The notes beneath the pieces were generated by a model. That model made no database searches. It was not told where the DNA came from and was given only the letters and a program-made list of their open reading frames with translations. A program made the translations under genes and the position numbers. This document shows, one piece after another, positions 6,447 to 7,685 of a DNA stretch of 7,685 nt; position 1 is the first letter of the stretch; each line of letters starts with the position of its first letter. Source of the DNA: an uncultured bacterium (lineage in GTDB: Bacteria > Verrucomicrobiota > Kiritimatiellia > UBA8416 > CALETX01); the NCBI GenBank assembly GCA_937920455.1, contig CALETX010000050.1, positions 1 to 7,685 of the forward strand. Direction: 5' to 3'.

Positions 6447-7685
6447 CTATGGCGACGTGTCAAGCTCACAGAATACACTCTGCGCTTTTGCCGGCTGACG
6501 CATTACGGCTGCTCTTGCCGCTATCCTGCGTCCCTGCAGATGGATCGGCTCCCGGCTCTTTTGTAGAACAACCACATACGCCCCACGCTCAAATGCGACG
6601 CGAACAGCACGCCCGCCCTCAAGCGGCTCCACTGTCGGACGCGCTTCTCCTCTGCGAAGAGGCACTAACACTACGAAGAAGCCACTCGTCCTGCCTTTTT
6701 GCTGTACTCGCAGCAGTATCATTTCCTCTCTGAAAGGTTTTCCGAATTTTTTGCTGTAATTTTCCGCGAACCCGAATCCACAATCGTGACCGAGCGTTCG
6801 GGTGAACGTAACGAAGTCGGGCGGATCGGCCACGTAGGCAAAAAGGTCAATCCCATGCTGGCCCGTCCAAAATGCTGAACGGCCATCAATATCGAGCCGA
6901 TCGGCCAGGCACCATAAATTCAGGTTCGGTTCGAGGTCCGTGTTTCCTTCCAAATCGTCCCGAACCACGAGAAACTGACGCCCATCATCGCCACTGCCCT
7001 TTACCAAAACATAATGACGAGCCCACTCGATAACATTGGTCAAGAACAGTTCCTCGTGGGGAGAATCGTCAAATACGTCCCTTCCATGCGGCTCCCGCAG
7101 GGCATAAGGCACCCGATGCAGGTAACGTATTCTACGTTGCATGACCGCATAATCCGCTTCCGGCGTGCTTCGAAAGGCCGTAATTTCTCCAAATGTGTCA
7201 ATGTCCCTGTCGCTTTCCGGATCCGGCCTTTGTTCGAGCACTGTAAACGGGGCGACCGCAAGGTCGCGGTAGGAGGGGCTCTTTCTCCACCATTCGTCCG
7301 CAACGTCGTCGAATGTCCGTCTCACTGTCTCATCATGGTTAAAAGTCAGCCCACCGGAATGAAGCCAAGCCTCTCGCATTGAGGGGGTGTACATTGCGGC
7401 AAAATCAATCATCAATGGCGCGCCCATGGCATAGAGCACCCAGCAACCTCGGTCGTTATGGCCATGGCCCCAGGAAAATCCGCCGGCATATATCTGAAGA
7501 TACAGCTCCTCAGGTTCTGGGAAACCGCTTCTCATAACAAGCCCGTAGCCTGGAAAATATTCGGAGATCATTAGGCGCGGCTGCCTGGCTGGAAGATCCG
7601 GATCAAGGAGTTTATAGGTCGGGTCAGAATGACCGCCGAAAGCATTATTGCTCTCGCGCACTCCCCAAACGAGCTCTTCGGCAAG
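6447..7685 (-). CDS. Heparinase II/III-like protein, C-terminal part (start outside window)
   Basis: The frame is open to the right edge (L-A-E-E-L-V-W-G precedes a GTG at 7661), so 412 C-terminal residues are present and the N-terminal toroid lies outside. The fragment opens with the link into the beta-sandwich: YFPGYGLVMRSGFPEPEELY, then AGGFSWGHGHNDRGCWVLYA and GAPLMIDF, a good match to the core of the heparinase II/III C-terminal domain. HGH (7455-7466), the aspartate of MIDF (7404-7406) and the histidine of FNHDE (7335-7337) are spaced like the His/Asp/His metal site known in Pedobacter heparinase II; that assignment is by motif, not by structure. Relatives are polysaccharide lyases or hydrolase-like proteins acting on acidic glycans. 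The metal motif is closer to the family norm than in the larger paralogue at 1546-4650, and the two are not recent duplicates. It is convergent with the TPR gene. Whether it has a signal peptide cannot be seen. Confidence 0.85.
   Translation of the reverse strand, partial: LAEELVWGVRESNNAFGGHSDPTYKLLDPDLPARQPRLMISEYFPGYGLVMRSGFPEPEELYLQIYAGGFSWGHGHNDRGCWVLYAMGAPLMIDFAAMYTPSMREAWLHSGGLTFNHDETVRRTFDDVADEWWRKSPSYRDLAVAPFTVLEQRPDPESDRDIDTFGEITAFRSTPEADYAVMQRRIRYLHRVPYALREPHGRDVFDDSPHEELFLTNVIEWARHYVLVKGSGDDGRQFLVVRDDLEGNTDLEPNLNLWCLADRLDIDGRSAFWTGQHGIDLFAYVADPPDFVTFTRTLGHDCGFGFAENYSKKFGKPFREEMILLRVQQKGRTSGFFVVLVPLRRGEARPTVEPLEGGRAVRVAFERGAYVVVLQKSREPIHLQGRRIAARAAVMRQPAKAQSVFCELDTSP

Noticed and set aside
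1..7685. Search for RNA genes, CRISPR arrays, IS elements and att sites
   Set aside because: No tRNA-like cloverleaf, regularly spaced repeats, terminal inverted repeats or transposase motifs were recognised. Coding sequence covers nearly the whole window.

Overview
The window looks like bacterial chromosomal DNA of moderately high G+C, possibly from a metagenome-assembled genome. It holds six protein genes, two of them cut by the window edges. There is no sign of rRNA, tRNA, CRISPR, phage or insertion-sequence material. Two heparinase II/III-like proteins (one with an N-terminal CBM9-like domain) plus a TMTC-like membrane protein with a C-terminal TPR array would fit Planctomycetota, Verrucomicrobiota, Lentisphaerota or related uncultured lineages. 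That is an inference from architecture; nothing here fixes the taxon.

Layout, left to right: (1) the 3' end of an Ldh2-type malate/L-lactate dehydrogenase family gene on + (2-289). (2) A minus-strand group reading leftward: the large CBM9-like/heparinase II/III-like gene (1546-4650), acylphosphatase (1175-1450), and an EamA/DMT permease (286-1173). The last two are separated by one base, and the permease stop overlaps the dehydrogenase stop. (3) A 49-bp divergent spacer (4651-4699), then a plus-strand gene for a polytopic GT-C/TMTC-like protein with TPRs (4700-6430). (4) After a 16-bp convergent gap, the C-terminal 412 residues of a second heparinase II/III-like protein on - (6447-7685, entering from the right). 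No gene-free stretch exceeds 95 bases.

Functional reading: the two lyase-like proteins suggest handling of acidic (uronate-containing) polysaccharide. The TMTC-like protein suggests glycosylation of exported proteins or glycan assembly. The Ldh2-type dehydrogenase could reduce or oxidise a 2-oxo/2-hydroxy acid, and the permease could move a small metabolite. A joint pathway is only a hypothesis, because strands alternate and only the leftward trio looks like a transcription unit. Nothing here clearly amounts to a new system. The points most worth checking are the diverged metal/catalytic motif of the large lyase-like protein, its apparent lack of a secretion signal, and a hairpin that places the Shine-Dalgarno of the TPR gene in its loop.
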